Positions 63,397-64,000 of a stretch of DNA of 64,000 bases are shown one piece after another. The position numbers and the translations under genes were made by a program. The DNA lies in assembly GCF_009939295.1 (NCBI RefSeq), contig NZ_WVIC01000008.1:47680-111679 (forward strand). Reading direction: 5' to 3'. Source of the DNA: Petrachloros mirabilis ULC683 (lineage in GTDB: Bacteria > Cyanobacteriota > Cyanobacteriia > Thermosynechococcales > Thermosynechococcaceae). The notes beneath the pieces are model-generated. The model was not told the origin of the DNA. It ran no database searches and was given only the letters and a program-made list of their open reading frames with translations. The number at the start of each line of letters is the position of its first letter. The first letter of the stretch is position 1.

Positions 63397-63824
63397 AGAT
63401 TGCCACTGCGAAGGCTGTCAACGTAGGTTTTGGCAGCCGCTAGACTCATCTGGGAGTGGGTGCGTAGGTGTTTGATCGCTTCTAGGTGTTGCCCCTGGGC
63501 AAGCAACTGCTGCACTTCGGCCACTAGCTTAGGGTCAAGGGGCGCAGATCTCCCCGAGGGGGCAGCCCCATCAGCTAGTGCTGCCACATAGGCCTTGGCT
63601 GCTGTCAAGCTCAGATCGGAGACCCGTCGCACCCGTTTGATGGCTTCAATTTTGTGTCCCTGGCTGACTAATTGGCGAACCTCCGCTTCGATCTCTGCCA
63701 GGGAGCGCTGCGGTGAACGAGACGGTAGGGCATTGCTCGCACGGGTGCCTTGTTGAGGGCGCGTCAACAGCACCAACCCGCAAACGATGATCAGCGCGAT
63801 CGCAACTAACCCAATCAGCTCCAT
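63393..63824 (-). CDS. Membrane-anchored tandem L7/L12-like repeat protein
   Basis: A 143-residue protein. An N-terminal span (MELIGLVAIALIIVCGLVLL) is followed by two copies of a 35-residue unit: VRQLVSQGHKIEAIKRVRRV and VQQLLAQGQHLEAIKHLRTH, each ending SLTAAKAYVAAL or SLAAAKTYVDSL. This is the helical pattern of the ribosomal protein L7/L12 C-terminal domain, here attached to a membrane. Function unknown. Confidence 0.78.
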   Translation of the reverse strand: MELIGLVAIALIIVCGLVLLTRPQQGTRASNALPSRSPQRSLAEIEAEVRQLVSQGHKIEAIKRVRRVSDLSLTAAKAYVAALADGAAPSGRSAPLDPKLVAEVQQLLAQGQHLEAIKHLRTHSQMSLAAAKTYVDSLRSGNL

Positions 63825-63896
63825 GGGACTTCAACTGCTCCATACCAATAATTGAGACAAATGATTTGGACAAAACCAGGCATGACCTATATCTAA

Positions 63897-63951
63897 CGTG
63901 AATTCAATCGCTTTCGCCTGCCCTCACCCCAACCCCTCTCCCAAGCTGGGC
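63897..63951. repeat. Diverged family C-like element
   Basis: CGTGAATTCAATCGCTTTCG followed by CCTGCCCTCACCCCAACCCC resembles the left part of C1 but with many changes. It is interrupted by copy A4 right after AAGCTGGG. Confidence 0.5.
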
Positions 63952-64000
63952 TACGGTGTACACACAAATCTAAGAAGATGATTTAAAAGCCTCTAACATC
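63952..64000. repeat. Family A repeat copy A4 (cut by window end)
   Basis: CTACGGTGTACACACAAATC starts at 63952 and continues to the window edge. The inner sequence AAGAAGATGATTTAAAAGCC is the reverse complement of the right inner part of copy A1. Confidence 0.55.

Overview
The window is chromosomal DNA of a cyanobacterium, most likely a Leptolyngbya-like (Synechococcales-type) filamentous or unicellular form. The evidence is gene content: sulfolipid synthesis (sqdX-sqdB), a phycocyanin chromophore lyase (cpcT), photosystem II proteins (psbU, psb34, a PSII S4 protein), NDH-1 subunits ndhF-ndhD, a carboxysomal-type carbonic anhydrase, and the octamer GCGATCGC (HIP1) scattered throughout, which is typical of cyanobacteria. 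No rRNA or tRNA gene was recognised.

Layout. 0-3.1 kb: sqdX, sqdB and cpcT on the minus strand. 3.2-5.0 kb: a compact, AT-richer two-gene island, an ABC/AAA-type ATPase overlapping a TOPRIM-like (DUF4276-like) protein, preceded by twin 18-bp palindromic repeats; it looks like a transferred defence-type module. 5.1-18.8 kb: DUF1997 protein, pheA, a membrane-anchored coiled-coil BRCT protein, a kinase-like protein, a two-gene unknown operon, Uma2 nucleases, carbonic anhydrase, an MDR dehydrogenase, lipA, a DacB-type carboxypeptidase lipoprotein and a membrane protein of unknown role. 18.8-26.3 kb: a truncated antitoxin, a histidine kinase/response regulator/polysaccharide deacetylase cluster, the primary sigma factor, a lone pseudopilin and a 2TM protein. 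26.9-29.2 kb: a Ser/Thr kinase-FGE protein whose C-terminus looks like the variable region of a diversity-generating retroelement (DGR) target. 29.2-36.5 kb: ugd and uxs (UDP-glucuronate and UDP-xylose), murQ, a PRC-barrel protein, an RppA-like regulator, a HAD hydrolase and a PD-(D/E)XK-like protein. 36.9-43.1 kb: ndhD, ndhF, a thioredoxin variant, a Z-ISO/NnrU protein and a YaaW protein. 43.2-51.2 kb: a DUF3747/SPOR-like protein, thiE-thiS, Lin0512, a GH104-like muramidase, an SDR, nadB and psbU. 51.3-64 kb: FHA-adenylate cyclase, S4 proteins, LapA, scpA, an EAL remnant with a possible transposase remnant, plsY, a SulP transporter, a hydrolase, psb34, thiG, sigG with a putative anti-sigma factor, ispE and an L7/L12-like repeat protein.

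Most intergenic spaces above about 250 bp are occupied by short non-coding elements with terminal inverted repeats and GC-rich hairpins. I sorted them into five families (A to E). Some copies have clear 10-11 bp direct repeats at their ends, so they are probably non-autonomous mobile elements (MITE-like). Two family A copies appear nested in hairpins of other elements, and several copies sit directly beside stop codons.

The most interesting items are the ATPase/TOPRIM pair with its operator-like repeats, the DGR-type variable region without a reverse transcriptase in the window, the membrane-tethered BRCT coiled-coil protein, and the MITE-like repeat families.
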